Of a stretch of 64,000 nt of DNA, positions 52,041 to 63,908 are shown piece after piece. A program made the position numbers and the translations under genes. Every line of letters begins with the position of its first letter. The stretch's first letter is position 1. The DNA is taken from positions 54,083,678-54,147,677 of the forward strand of contig OZ023274.1 in assembly GCA_964007475.1 (NCBI GenBank). Reading direction: 5' to 3'. The DNA comes from Hybos culiciformis (lineage: Eukaryota > Arthropoda > Insecta > Diptera > Hybotidae). The notes under the pieces are model-generated. The model was given only the letters and a program-made list of their open reading frames with translations, made no database searches and was not told the DNA's origin.

Positions 52041-52076
52041 TATTTATTTATCGAAATGATTTCAAACCGGAAGATT

Positions 52077-52203
52077 CCTAAAATATTAAAAAAAAAATTA
52101 GTAATTTTTCCAAAAAAAAATTATTCATTTTCTTTTTTGCAAAAAAAAAAATCGAATAATTTTTTTTTAGAAAAATTACTAATTTTTTTTTTATTATTTT
52201 AGG
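52077..52203. repeat. Near-perfect A/T-rich inverted repeat
   Basis: Arms of about 55 bases starting CCTAAAAT and ending ATTTTAGG, with TTAGTAATTTTTC and its complement inside, around a short centre near 52137. It lies between two copies of the compound palindromic element. It could be an independent small MITE; its ends are not resolved. Confidence 0.6.
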
Positions 52204-52603
52204 AAATAATGGTCTTCTTAAATTTTACTTAATTTTATTTTTAATTATTAAAAAAAATAATAATAATATTATAATTATTTTTTTTATAATTAAAAATAAA
52301 ATCAAATAATAATTATATAATTATAATTTATATTTACAATAAATAATCTCCTTGATGCTGCCATTTTCTTTGTTTGTTGATAGAAGAAAAAAAAATTCTT
52401 ACTTGACATTTGACAATCACAGCAAACTTTATAATGACAACAAATATATTTTCAGGGTTACCATTGTTCTATTTTTATTCATTTTGTTTTTTTGAATAAA
52501 AATAAGTCCAATTTTTGAAGTGTGGTTTAAATTTTTGTACTAAAATCCAACCACACTCGTTTAAAAATTTAGTAGTAGAGGTTCGAAGATCCTTTAAAAA
52601 TAG

Positions 52604-53090
52604 TAGATTGAAACACATGTTAAGAAAATTCATCGACTGATCGACTGGCCGCTTTTTAGAAAAAAAAAAAATAGCCGCGTATTTTTTTATTGGTTCTTTT
52701 TTTTTTTTTTGTTTGCTCAGAGGGAAAATATAGATTAGCTCAGAGGGAAAATTTAGATTTTAGCATTATAAACTAAGCTTTGATTGACATTGATATGATG
52801 CATGTGAGAGGTATACATTTGCAATTTTTTTTTTTTTTTGGTATTTGTCTGTATTGAAATATTGTGAGTGTGAGTGATATTATTTTTGTTTATAGTATTA
52901 CGCAGTTGAAAATGAAGAATGTAAATACAATATAGAGCAATGTAAATACAATTTACATCACAGGGAAATGTAAATACAATTTACATTCCTCTATAATTGC
53001 ATGTGTATTGATGCATGTAATGGACCATTTACCGAGCTAAATTTGCGAATGTAAATACAACTTACCGAAGACATGCGCATTAAAATTCTT
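52604..53090. mobile_element. Compound palindromic element, copy C (rearranged)
   Basis: The left edge (ATAGTAGATT, ATGTTAAGAA) matches the left end of copy A, but the central hairpin is replaced by unrelated sequence. From about 52796 the second unit of copy A resumes (GCATGTGAGAG, then GTGTATTGATGCATGTAAT and ACCATTTACCG). It carries extra tandem ATGTAAATACAA motifs at about 52917-53000. Confidence 0.55.
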
Positions 53091-53155
53091 TTTTTATTTG
53101 TTCCTTGATCGATTTTTCTATCATTTCCCATGTAGTTATTTGGTTTATTCAACCC

Positions 53156-53158
<3 letters not shown>

Positions 53159-53192
<34 letters not shown>
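53159..53192. repeat. (TA)n microsatellite
   Basis: About 17 TA units end exactly at the left terminus of the hAT remnant, and TATATATA resumes at its right terminus (54334-54341). The element therefore seems to have inserted into a TA repeat. Confidence 0.95.
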
Positions 53193-53195
<3 letters not shown>

Positions 53196-53408
53196 GCCCG
53201 GCTCGTGGTTTTTTTTGTGTGTGTGCAAGGAATGATTGGCGCCTTTGAAAAAGTTTTCAATTAGATACTTAAAGGCTACAAAAAGTAAACACTAGCTAAA
53301 TTCCATTTTTCTTGCCCGATAGTTGATCTGAAGTAATTTTTGATCAGTTTTAATTTTGGAAAAGTTGTCTCACCTTTAGCAACTGAAACGGGTAAAGTTA
53401 GTAATACC

Positions 53409-54045
53409 ACAAAGTAAGCATAAATAAGAGAAATTCATTCCATACAAAAAATTCATATTAAAAAAACTAAACAAAAAATGGTGGTCTAGGTATATGAAAT
53501 CACTATCCCAATTGTCGGTAATATGGTGTTCGCATTAGGAGAATATTTGTGGAATATGCTGTTTTCCGGAATATTTCAGGAATATGAACTGGATTTTTCA
53601 TATAAAAAATATTCCGGAATTTGTATATTCCACTTTTATATTCCAGTTTGTCAAGTTTGGAATTCTACATTTATAGTTACTTTCACTCACTTTTTGAAAT
53701 TTTGTTAAAGTTGGCAACAATTTTTTTTGTCAAATTCGAGTCAAAATGAAGAAAAAACAAAATAAAATTCATAAAAAGCGAGATAAAAAGTCAAAATTTT
53801 GAACAACAAACATTTTTTCTCTTTCTCAATTGTTTTTTATACATCATCAAATTCCAGTTCTCATCAAATATTGTAATGCGAACGGCAATTTGTTTTTCGG
53901 AATATAAGTGGAATTTAAATTATAATGCGAACAAGGTATAATGGGATAGCGATTTCAAATTTTTTGTGTCATATTTTTTGTTTAATTTTTTTAAATTTGA
54001 ATTTTTTGTATGGAATAAATTTCTAATATTTATACTTCCTTTATG
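53409..54045. mobile_element. Palindromic MITE inserted in the hAT remnant
   Basis: Inverted arms of about 110 bases (ATAAATAAGAGAAATTCATT at the left, its counterpart near 54035 at the right) are flanked by the 8-base duplication GTAATACC (53401-53408 and 54046-54053). Removing the insert and one duplication rejoins the hAT reading with only a remnant stop at the join. The centre is split by the 413-bp TA-flanked MITE. A related copy without that insert lies at 38666-38831. An 8-bp duplication suggests hAT-type mobilisation. Confidence 0.8.
53524..53936. mobile_element. 413-bp MITE flanked by TA, copy 2
   Basis: It has the same terminal repeats (TGGTGTTCGCATTA and TAATGCGAACAAGG), TA flanks and length as the copy at 6815-7227, with scattered substitutions. 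It is the youngest insertion in the nest, sitting at the centre of the palindromic MITE. A 61-codon frame inside is not a gene. Confidence 0.8.
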
Positions 54046-54344
54046 GTAATACCCTTAAATCAGTGCATTTGGAAAGAGTTCTTCAACATTATTGTTATAA
54101 ATCCAGTTTAAAATGTTTTCTGGATTAATATCATTTTCAATTTTGCGAGACAACAATTTCAGATAATTTTGTAGTTCGTTTGCTCCAAAAAATCAAAAAC
54201 TCAAAAAAAAATTGTATAAATTTATTTTTGTTGAAATTTAAATTTCATATTGGCTTGTAGGCGCCTTTTCATTACTGGCGCCTACGGCGCCTGTGTGCAG
54301 TGCACAGTTCGCACACGCCTCGAGCCGGGCCTGTATATATATAT

Positions 54345-57300
54345 AGATGAGCGGTTATTTCACTCATCAATGATAGGATAAACAGGAAACTAAACTTTTT
54401 CAGATGAAAATTATTTTTCCAATTTTCTTAATGTTTTGCACACACATATGTGAGTGTGATAACAAGATATTATATATATTTTGAAATCATCTTTGTTTTC
54501 CTAAAAAAAAATAAATAAATATTAATAAATAATAAACTATATATACTTAATAATAGAAAACTAAAGGATAATATTTTGTGTCATTGGCACTATTTTATAA
54601 TTTGTTAAATTGTTATAAAGAATTTTAATAGGGCAGATCTTATAATTGAAATCCTAGTTGTAGATTTTTCGAAAATTGATGTTTCCAGTATTTCAAATCT
54701 TCAAGTCTTCATTTCTTCATCAAGATTTGATTTCTAAAGGCTTCAGTTTCCTAAAACCTTCATTTTATTAATTTTTATTTAGGACTTCAATATTTTTAAT
54801 TGATTCTTCTTTTTTTCTGATGACGTCAACATATTTTGAGAAGTTTTCTGGTTTTTGAGCTACGGAACAGTTTCCTTCCCCCCAGGATAATTTTCGAATT
54901 GAACGCGGATGGTTATTAATCCGTTTACCCTAACAAAAAAGTTTTCAGAAATAAATAATTTATTTTGTATGTATTTTGTCGTGTTTTTTTTTTTATTTTC
55001 ATGTTTTTTTTTCTTCTTCTGTTAAATAATCTTCAAACAAATTTTCAGGTCCTTATATTTATTCGCAATAATATACACAAGGATATAAAGTTTTCTTTCT
55101 GAAATTTTTTTTTTTTTCTCTTAATAATATAAGAAAAGTTTTATTGGATATAGGACTTCGTGAATTGATTTCAAAATCAGTCTGAATGACAAGGGTTATA
55201 TCTACGATATGGGAGACTATAGATAAGTTATTTATGTCTATTAAATGAAAGTTTGAATAAAATGCAAAAAGAAAAGAAATCTATCTATATTTATCCTTGT
55301 TTTCGAATAATATTATTATTATTATTATATTTTTTTGTTAAAAATTTAAATAAGATTTTGTGGTTATTTAAATTATTGTTAAAAAAACGAAGGAAAATTC
55401 TTGTTTTCATGTTGTTGAACTTAAAATATTTAAATAGAAATGTTTTGTTTGGATACATTTAGGAGCCTACACAAGAAGGTTTTATTTTATCGTTTTTAAT
55501 TTTTTGAGTGTCAAAGATTGACGGCATACAAAGATCAGGAAGTTGGGATACGAATTCGATTAAATTGAAAAATTTGTTTGCTGTTTATTCAAATTTTTAC
55601 TCGTGGTTCTTGGCTAATACGACTAATATGGCGCCCAATATTTGACAAGAAACATGAAAATAAGCCTATATATATTTCTTTTTAATAGTTTTTTTTTTTT
55701 TTTACTTTTAGTTTTGTATAAATTTTTAATTGTATAGTTTCCAGTAGAACCATTTTTTTATCTTTTCTTGAAACTAAAAAAAAATTGAAAAAATTTCTTA
55801 TTTGAAAACATCATATGTCGCAAAATTATTTGCGTGGTAATAACCATTTTTAATAATTTTAGTAAGTACATATTTCACTAAATTAAAACTTCAACAAGTC
55901 ATTCAATTTTTAAAAGATATTTTCAACTTTTTTCATTTTATATATATTCAACAATAAATTTTCTATCTTTTTTTTTTCATTTCATTTCATTACAATATAA
56001 TTTTACTTTTGCTCTTCTTTATGACCATATACTTCCATTTGGACGATTATTGCATTCACTTAACATTATCTGAAAATTAAAGTTTTAAAATTTTACACAA
56101 GTTAAAATAAATTAAAAAAAATGAGGTCTTTTGTACACATTTTAGTTAGAATTAAATAAACAGAGCTTAAGTCTATCGCATCAAGTGTGTTAATTTTCCC
56201 GGCTTACGGCTTAACTTTATTTAGATTATTTATTTTTTCGATTTAAGAGAAACTATCTAAGCCGTTTTAAAGCTATACGTTAACTTTTCAAAAAATTATG
56301 TTTTAAAATGATCATGAAACGTTAGAAGAGAATAAAAAAAAGCCATTTGCAGTTTCTTAAATGATTGGAAAATTTTAAAAATCTCAAACGTTCTAAGAAT
56401 TTTGAAGGTTTCAAATTATTTAAATTTTTTTTCTTTCCTACCGTGTACATCCTTTTTTATTCCAATTTATTTTTTTTTTTTGATTAAATATGCAGGATAT
56501 AGCGACTGGTGTGCACATCAATTTAATTCAGGAGCTTTATATATGTAGAATTATCCACATATATATTTTTTCCTATTTTCAATTCAATGAAAAATAATCT
56601 AATAATTTTTCGAGATATATTTCATGCAACATATAAACGAACATTATATTATGTATAGCTTTTATGTAGTCAATGGCATTATAATCAAAGAAAATTAACA
56701 AGAATTTCTGATAAAAATTTATATTCAATGTTTTCTTAATTGGAAATTTGATATAAAGCTTTTTCTTATTATTTCAAAACTTTTGTGTAAGTAGAATATC
56801 CTGTAGCATAAGGACATGCCATTAAAATGATAATAAATGACAAAATTCGGGTTTCTTTGAAATTATTTTTTTTATAGTTAATGATATCGATGTATTCTGA
56901 ATAAATGTATACCTATCGACAACGGTCAGCGACAATTATGCTTTTTACTATCTATAGATTTATCTTTTTCGGGAAGTGTTTTATCATTAATTATTTGAGC
57001 TAGTGCCAGGCCACGATTAGTCACTTGGGTGCTTCACTTGATGAACTGATAGTCAACTGTCACTGACACTCGTCTAAGAACATCAGTTTAAAATCTCCTC
57101 GATATGCATTTGTCTTTTTCAAATTCTATTGTGGTTTATTTCATGTGAGTTATAATTTTTGTCCTAATGCAACTTCGGAGTTACTAATTTTAAAGTTTTT
57201 TGCCGAGTCCTTTAACAAATGTCTGGATTCAAATATTCAAAATACATAATAAGGTAAATATAGTCGTTTCGTATTGAAAATAATAAATTCATTCATACAA

Positions 57301-60060
57301 CAACATACATTTTGACATAAATTTAACATTTTTCTTCAATATTAAATAAGTAAATTTGGTTGTTTAATAAAGAAGGATATGAGAAAAATAGGTTTTTTTT
57401 TTCCTGGAAAGGATAATGACCGGATATATGAAAGTCAAGGTTTTTTTTTATACAAATATGTATGCTTTGGTTAAATTTTTATTTATTTTTTTTGAAATTC
57501 TAACCAAAATATTATGTACATATATGTTGAACACAGACAACAACAAGAACAACTATATATAATATCCTTATTAAGATATGAGATAAGAAAAAGGAAGTTT
57601 TTATCTTGGTATGTAGGTACTTAGGAATGGAGGACGGGTGTTTTATATATGCAAATATATGTAATTCGTCATAATATATTTAAAATGGAATGTGTATTAG
57701 TCATCGCAAGGCGTATTATTATGTATATATGTGAAAATAGGATTAGGTTACATATTTTATCACTTTTTTTTTTTTTAAATGATTTATGTAGAAAGTAAAA
57801 AGAAAGAAAAAAAAAATTAACAGATAATTAAATTTTCTTCCTTGTTGTCCTTTATGGTTAACAATGTGAATGACTAATGATCTGAAATTTTTTTATTCCT
57901 ATTTTATTATTCATTTCTTTACATTTTAGATTAATCTTATTATCTTTATTTTGGTTTTAAAAGTTTTATTTTATTATTATTTTTTTTTTCGTAGATATAA
58001 TTTTATATGTATACATATTTTTATTATACCCCCAACTGCAATTTATTTGGTATAATCTAAAAGAACCTTAATTAATGCTATTTCGCTATAGGTCATATAC
58101 TTAATTTCATGAAATCTTAAGCAAAATCATATTCTTAGATTTTTATTCAGTGAGAGAATTTTATCAATTAGTTTTATGGAAATAAGGTATATGAGGTTTC
58201 CTATACTGTACTATAGCGGGCATATGTTTCGTGCTCACACTAATATTTTTTTAGATTATTAAATCAATTTTTAAAGTAATCTAGCATGCAAATTATTTAT
58301 CTTCTGCCCTTAAATTTAAAGGTTAGTTTTGAAGTCTAAATCCATACTTACTGTATTTTGTTATGTTTACTTTTTAATTTTGACAAAATGACCAACCACC
58401 TCAAAATAGAAAAAAAGCAGTAAATTTGACTATTTCTGTATGCAAGCTATCGTTTACCACAAAGGTTAGTTATATTTTTGTATGAAAAAAGCCACTTTAT
58501 GGGTTAGTTCTTGGTTTGTTGTAAGCAAAGTTTAGTTTGAAGGAAGGTCGAAGCTCAGATCTTATATTAGGATGAAAATGAAGTTTTTTGTTTAATGCAT
58601 CAATAGTTAAATGTTCATAAATATTCTTATACAGAACCTTTAAGCCATGCTATTAAAATAGTGGCATTAGCTTTGATGCCTAAATGGGACTTTTTGCTTA
58701 ATTTTGTGCCCCATTTTTCAATTTCAACAGTTCTTATAATTTTTTTTTCAAAATCAAAACATAATTGAATAAATTCTACTCATTAGGAAAAACATTTACC
58801 AATTTCGGCGTATAATTTTTTTAATATAAAATTTCTTTTTTATTTACTTTAAATTCAGTTGAGCGGTCACAAAAATTTTGCCTAATAAAACAATGATTAA
58901 GTGGAAATCATTCAAAATAGTGTTTATAAAAAAATTTTTTTTTTCAAGTGAAATTATTTTTATGCTCCTTTTTTTTTCTGGGAAAATTTAGTTTTTCTGA
59001 CGTGCTTTTCATATTATATTTCCTCAGAAAAAAAAAATGCCTTTAAACATTTTTCTTTCTACGGTAACCGTAGAGATTAGACCGGTCTAAAAAAAATAAT
59101 TAAAAGATCTCTTTCTCTAAGTCTGAAAAAAACTAAGACGAGTAATATTTCATTAAATATAATCCGATTCTTATAAAGCTTCAGAAACTTTTTTTTATAC
59201 CGGTCTAAGAAGTTAAATAGAAGATGATAATGTTAAGTGGATTTTTCTAATAAATTTTATATTATAGATTTTGTTCAACAGAGTGAAAATATATAGATAG
59301 TAGATATCTATATATAATATATACTTTTATGTTCTTATGTTGGAATTGAAAAAAAAAAAATCACTTTAACACGAATAAAAATTTGCGTTGAACAACAGAG
59401 ACTATAAAAAGGACCTTAACAACGAATGAAAATTATTTTTTTTCTTTCTTAAATATTTTCTTCTCAAAAAATAATAATAATGGTAAGAAGAAGTGTAAAG
59501 AGGAATTTGACCTCATTAAAGTTATCATGAATGACATCATCCTTATATTTAATTAATCGATGTTCATAATAAATAATAATAATAATAATAATAATAATAA
59601 GGAGAAAGAAAAATCTTAAATAAAATAAAAATAAAATAAAAAATATGATATTAAAAAAATATTTTCTCAATTTAATAACACTTCTTTAGCTAAACAAGAT
59701 AATAATAAGTTCTTTTATTATTGAAGGAGAACTTATAGATATATTTAGAAAATGTTGTGCCTCCTTTAATTTTTAAGAATTCATTAAAATACCATCTTGA
59801 TAAGTTTTGCAGCTATAATTTGAAAAATATTTTGCTTTTCAAAGATTATTTTTTTTATTTAAACTTTGAACTTGCAAAAGCAATAGTTTCGATGCTCTTT
59901 TATAATAAGTGATGAAAATATTGAGTAAAATATTGTACGATAAATTTTGATTATAATTTTTGTACTAATTCTAAAAGTAATTTTAAAGTATTTACATATT
60001 TATAACTTCAAAATTACTGAAATCTTTTTTGTAATTTTTTTTATCAAATCGATAATTAGT
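54345..60060. other. Gene-free AT-rich stretch
   Basis: No supported gene. A frame without ATG at 55508-55645 (45 residues, with S-G-S-W-D-T-N-S and Y-S-W-F-L-A-N-T) has protein-like composition but no partner exon. A less AT-rich patch at about 56930-57110 could be conserved regulatory sequence, though this is a guess from composition. An (AAT)n run lies at about 59568-59599. Confidence 0.45.
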
Positions 60061-60070
60061 CCTACAATAT

Positions 60071-60940
60071 CAAAGCAACGTAAACTACTAGCAGTGCTGT
60101 GTCAAATTATGTTTGTGTAAGTAGGTACCTGTCAAACACGATTTTTTATATAAATTGTATGGAAAAATGCAAAATAGCTATAGGTTTACGAATAAATCTA
60201 TAAAATTATAACATTTAATAAAAACTTAAGAATATCACAAGTAAGTATGTTATTCTTTAATAAATTTAAAATAATTTGTAATATTTTTTTAGATAAATTA
60301 GTCAACAGTTTTAATTAAAAAATTAAAATTTTACAGAAACAAAAAAAATCCTATTGGAAATTGAATTGATCAATAGTAAACTTTTAAACAGTCGATTATT
60401 GTTATTTAATTAAGGTACAAATTTATTTATATAATTAATTTTTTATTATACTTTATTTTGTTTTTACTACTTTATTTGTTTTTTGAAATAAAATTTACAA
60501 AATCTTATTGGTTTTTTTCTTCAAATTTTATTAGTTTCAAGAAAAATGGTAAGAAAATATTGTGTTCCTGGTTGTAATACTAACTTAAATCCGAGTAAAA
60601 ATGGAAAAACTGACAGCCAGAGAACATGTTTTAAGTTCCCAAGAGAAGAAAATTTGATTGAGAATTGGCTTATTTGATTGAAGTGGCTTATTACGTTAAG
60701 TTTTTACGGTTTTTACTTGAGTTCCTAATTTTTGAATTATAATACATCTTAAAATTTATTTCTTGAAATAAATATTTTTAAATCATTCATTTTACTTTTT
60801 TCCAAACATTTTTTTTCGTAGTTTATAAATAAGGAAACTCTTCTCCGGACCTTAACCAAAAATTATTAAATTATTTTGACAGGTACCTTTATTGACATTT
60901 GTTTTTTGACACAGCACTGCTAGGAGTTTACGTTGCTTTG
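60071..60940. mobile_element. P-like non-autonomous element, 870 bp
   Basis: Terminal inverted repeats of about 38 bases begin CAAAGCAACGTAAACT, continue through CTAGCAGTGCTGTGTCAAA and differ at one base. A second inverted pair, GGTACCTGTCAAA, lies about 65 bases inside each end. ACAATAT (7 bases) is duplicated at both sides (60064-60070, 60941-60947). Terminal plus subterminal inverted repeats with a 7-8 bp duplication fit the P superfamily. The THAP-domain start encoded inside (60546-60677) agrees, since P transposases begin with a THAP domain. The rest of the transposase is deleted. Confidence 0.75.
60546..60677 (+). pseudogene. Truncated THAP domain of a P-like transposase
   Basis: A 43-residue frame starts M-V-R-K-Y-C-V-P-G-C-N-T-N, the C-x3-C start of a THAP (C2CH zinc) DNA-binding domain. 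It goes on to C-F-K-F-P-R-E-E and the conserved Trp at residue 41, then stops two codons later. The Cys and His that complete the zinc site would follow and are missing, so the domain cannot fold. It lies inside the 870-bp inverted-repeat element, where a transposase start is expected. A domesticated THAP exon is possible but less likely given that context. Confidence 0.7.
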
Positions 60941-60949
60941 ACAATATAT

Positions 60950-63615
60950 ATATTTTTAGTAAGAATTATAAAAAGCATCAAATCAGCTGCTACTAATACA
61001 GCAGACGCAATAAATTTTTTTGTATTAAAATCATTAATTTTTTTTATGTTATTCTACAGCAGCCACAAATTAGGTATGAAATACCAAATTTGTTATCCTT
61101 TTAAGCCTCACAAGATTATTTTATAATTTCCTGTAAGAAAATTCATTAAAAAAAAAAAAACTTTTATTCCCTTTAAATCTATAACTAAAGGATTGAAAAA
61201 GAAAATTTTTTCCTCTGCCATAATATTTAACAAGTGATTCTCGAGTACACAACAACTAATATTATAATATTGAATTCAAAAAGTTCGAATTATAACATGA
61301 TGAAGATTTAAAATTTCAATTCAGAATTTTAATTCGTTCTAGCTTCTTCACAAATAGGAATATAATATTTGTTCACAGCGGTGTTATATGAATTTGATAA
61401 TAAAATAGCAATATTTTAAAATAAATTACAAGATACGTAATTTTGTAATTCAAGATTATATTAAAGTTGTTTTGTACCCAAACTATTTTCTATATTATAT
61501 GGAGTAGTACGATGGTATACCTAGTAAATAATATTAAAAGAAGGTTTTAATGAAAGCTAAATAACTCAATTAGAATTGACATTGTCTCCTTTTTTTCCCA
61601 TTCAATAATTATAATCTGTAAGGTTTATAAAAAGGATACGTATCGTATATTATGTAAAGTATATATATACTATAATATTCATTTAAGGTCCTTGGGGATA
61701 AATTTTATTTTTGTACACTGTATGCATGATTTCACTTGGTTTTTTTTTTTTGTCAGGTAAATATATGTTTTTAGTATCTTTTTTTTATTTTATACCTTTA
61801 ACTTATGTTTTTTTTCTTTAATTAAGAATTTCTAAAAGAAAATTTTTTATATTATGTTAAAATAGAATTTAATATTTTATGTAAAATTTATTAATAGAAA
61901 GAAAAAATATATAAAATATAATATATACGAAAAAAAAAAATATTAAAACATATGTTAATTATTTCTAAGAAAAAAGGTTACATTCAGAAATTATGTACCA
62001 TGTATATTACATTATGTAAAAAATTGTAAAAATAGAAAAAAAAAAATTTATTAATCGATGATATTTAGAATTTTATTTTGTAAAAAAGCTTTGAAAAATT
62101 AGGAAATTTTTTAGAAATAATATTTTAATTTAAACATTAGATATTATTGAACACTATAGGCAACATAATATACAATAATAGATTGCCAATTTTTAAATCA
62201 GAATAAAAGATTATAGAATTCAGTTTTTAAAATTTTGTGTCACTCAAAATATTAATATCAAAAATTGACTTACGACTTTGACAATTTATATACAGACACA
62301 GAAATCAATGATTAAAAATGAAGAGAAATATTTAGTCGTTAGATAGATTAAAATATTGCCTGAACCATATCGAATTTTTCATGATAAGGATTCAACATGA
62401 TAAGGAGGTCTTATTATTATCGAAATAATCAAGAGTCAATTGTGAATAAAAAATTACGAAAACCTTAAAAAATTGTTTTCACCCAAATTTCACCTAGCTT
62501 TAGAAAAGTTCGACTATGTTATCGCCAATTTTTTGAAATATAAAGTTCAATTTTATTTAAAGTAAATTATAATCCTTGATACAAACAAATCTGTGAAATA
62601 TTTTAAAATCAAGAAACTAATTCTTAATTGAAGAAAATTTTAACTTTAAAGCAAAAATTTGTTCAAAATATTTAAAAATATTTTTTGATTCGGAATGTAT
62701 TCAACACATTCAATCTTAATGTCATAATTTAGGAAAATTTTTAATTTTTATTATTTTCTTCTGAATTCAAACAAAGTATATTAAGTAAACATTTTTTGAA
62801 TCAAATTTAAATTACAATAATTAAATTGTGTGACTAATTTTTATGAATTTGTCTAAATGACCCGCACAAATCACATATAATAATAAAATATAAATATCAC
62901 ATTAATAAATATAATATAGATTTTAATATCTACAGATTTTATTTTTATTATGTTGTACATTAACATTTGTACATACATATATATACATAATATTATATTA
63001 TTTGTGTACAAAGTAATTTTTGAATAAAAAAAAAAAGAAAAAAGAAATTATTATAATTTAATTTGATTCAATCAAAAATCATAAATTTAACAAATATGTA
63101 ATATGTTGAATACACATTAATACTAGCTACCATTATAATAAAATAATTTTTCATAAATTTTATGGTATAGAACATAAATATATATAGATGCCACGATGTT
63201 TTATGTTTATATAATTTATTTCAAAGAATTTTTTTTATTTTTTTTGATAGAAAATCAAGAAATTTTTTGATTGATTTTCCATTATATTTAACTATACTAT
63301 ATATTGAATATTTGATAAAAATTTACAATATTTTATTTTTTTTTAATAAAAGACGTATGTAAACATTACATCATGTAAAATTTGGTATTAGATATACTAA
63401 ACATAACACTATGTATTATATTTAATGTACTAACATGTAAGTATGTAATACATATTTGTACATGATTTAAAAAAGTCAAAAAGATATTTTGTATACAGAT
63501 TTCAGCCTTTAAAAATTGTACGCATCGCATACATTTTTGTGTTTGATGAAATTACAAATTTTAAGATGTTTTCGTAAATATGGAAATTTCTTAACGGAAT
63601 ACGATGTTATGCTTT
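60950..63615. other. Gene-free AT-rich stretch
   Basis: Low-complexity sequence with no supported gene, RNA or transposon end. Short TA runs and poly(T) tracts are frequent. Confidence 0.5.
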
Positions 63616-63628
63616 AATAATATTTGAT

Positions 63629-63908
63629 TCCCGGACAGTTGCCCAAATGACATTTGACAATCTGACATTTGCCCACGGACATTTGCCAATCTGACATTTG
63701 ACCTATTTTTGGGTTTAACAAAACTTATACTCAGCTAAAAAAAAATTTTTTTTTTGAAAAAATTTACCTATAAATTTGGAAATAAATTTGTTTCAATTTG
63801 GAAAAGGTGTGAAAAGGAACGGGGGACTCAAATATCGGATTGGCAAATGTCAGAATGTCAAATGTCCGTGGGCAAATGTCAGATTGTCAAATGTCATTTG
63901 GGCCCCCC
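63629..63908. mobile_element. 280-bp inverted-repeat element with internal subrepeats
   Basis: The arms (about 63650-63702 and 63833-63903) are inverted repeats made of short subrepeats around CATTTG, such as GACATTTGACAATCTGACA and GCCCACGGACATTTGCC. They surround an A/T-rich centre. An 11-base direct repeat TAATATTTGAT flanks it (63618-63628 and 63909-63919). The plan is like the larger foldback at 36308: inverted arms of short tandem units and a duplication longer than 8 bp. It encodes nothing. Confidence 0.75.

Larger units (their letters stand above)
53193..54333 (-). mobile_element. hAT remnant with transposase C-terminus, carrying nested insertions
   Basis: Perfect 13-base terminal inverted repeats CAGGCCCGGCTCG are flanked by 8-base TATATATA. 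On the minus strand the inside encodes two parts of a hAT transposase C-terminal dimerisation domain. The first (about 54190-54055) contains I-L-N-W-I-Y-N-N-N-V-E-E-L-F-P-N-A-L-I. The second (about 53408-53285) contains LTLPVSVAKGETTFPKLKLI followed by K-N-Y-F-R-S-T. In-frame stops and the lack of upstream domains show it is dead. The two parts are separated by another MITE at 53409-54045, which is itself interrupted. Without that insertion the element would be about 500 bp: a non-autonomous derivative that kept the transposase 3' end. Confidence 0.85.

Noticed and set aside
53523..53708. 61-codon ATG frame
   Set aside because: It lies wholly inside the 413-bp MITE and is broken in the other copy, so it is not a gene.
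60899..61126. 75-codon ATG frame crossing the right end of the P-like element
   Set aside because: It begins in the terminal inverted repeat and runs into flanking DNA, so it is a chance frame.
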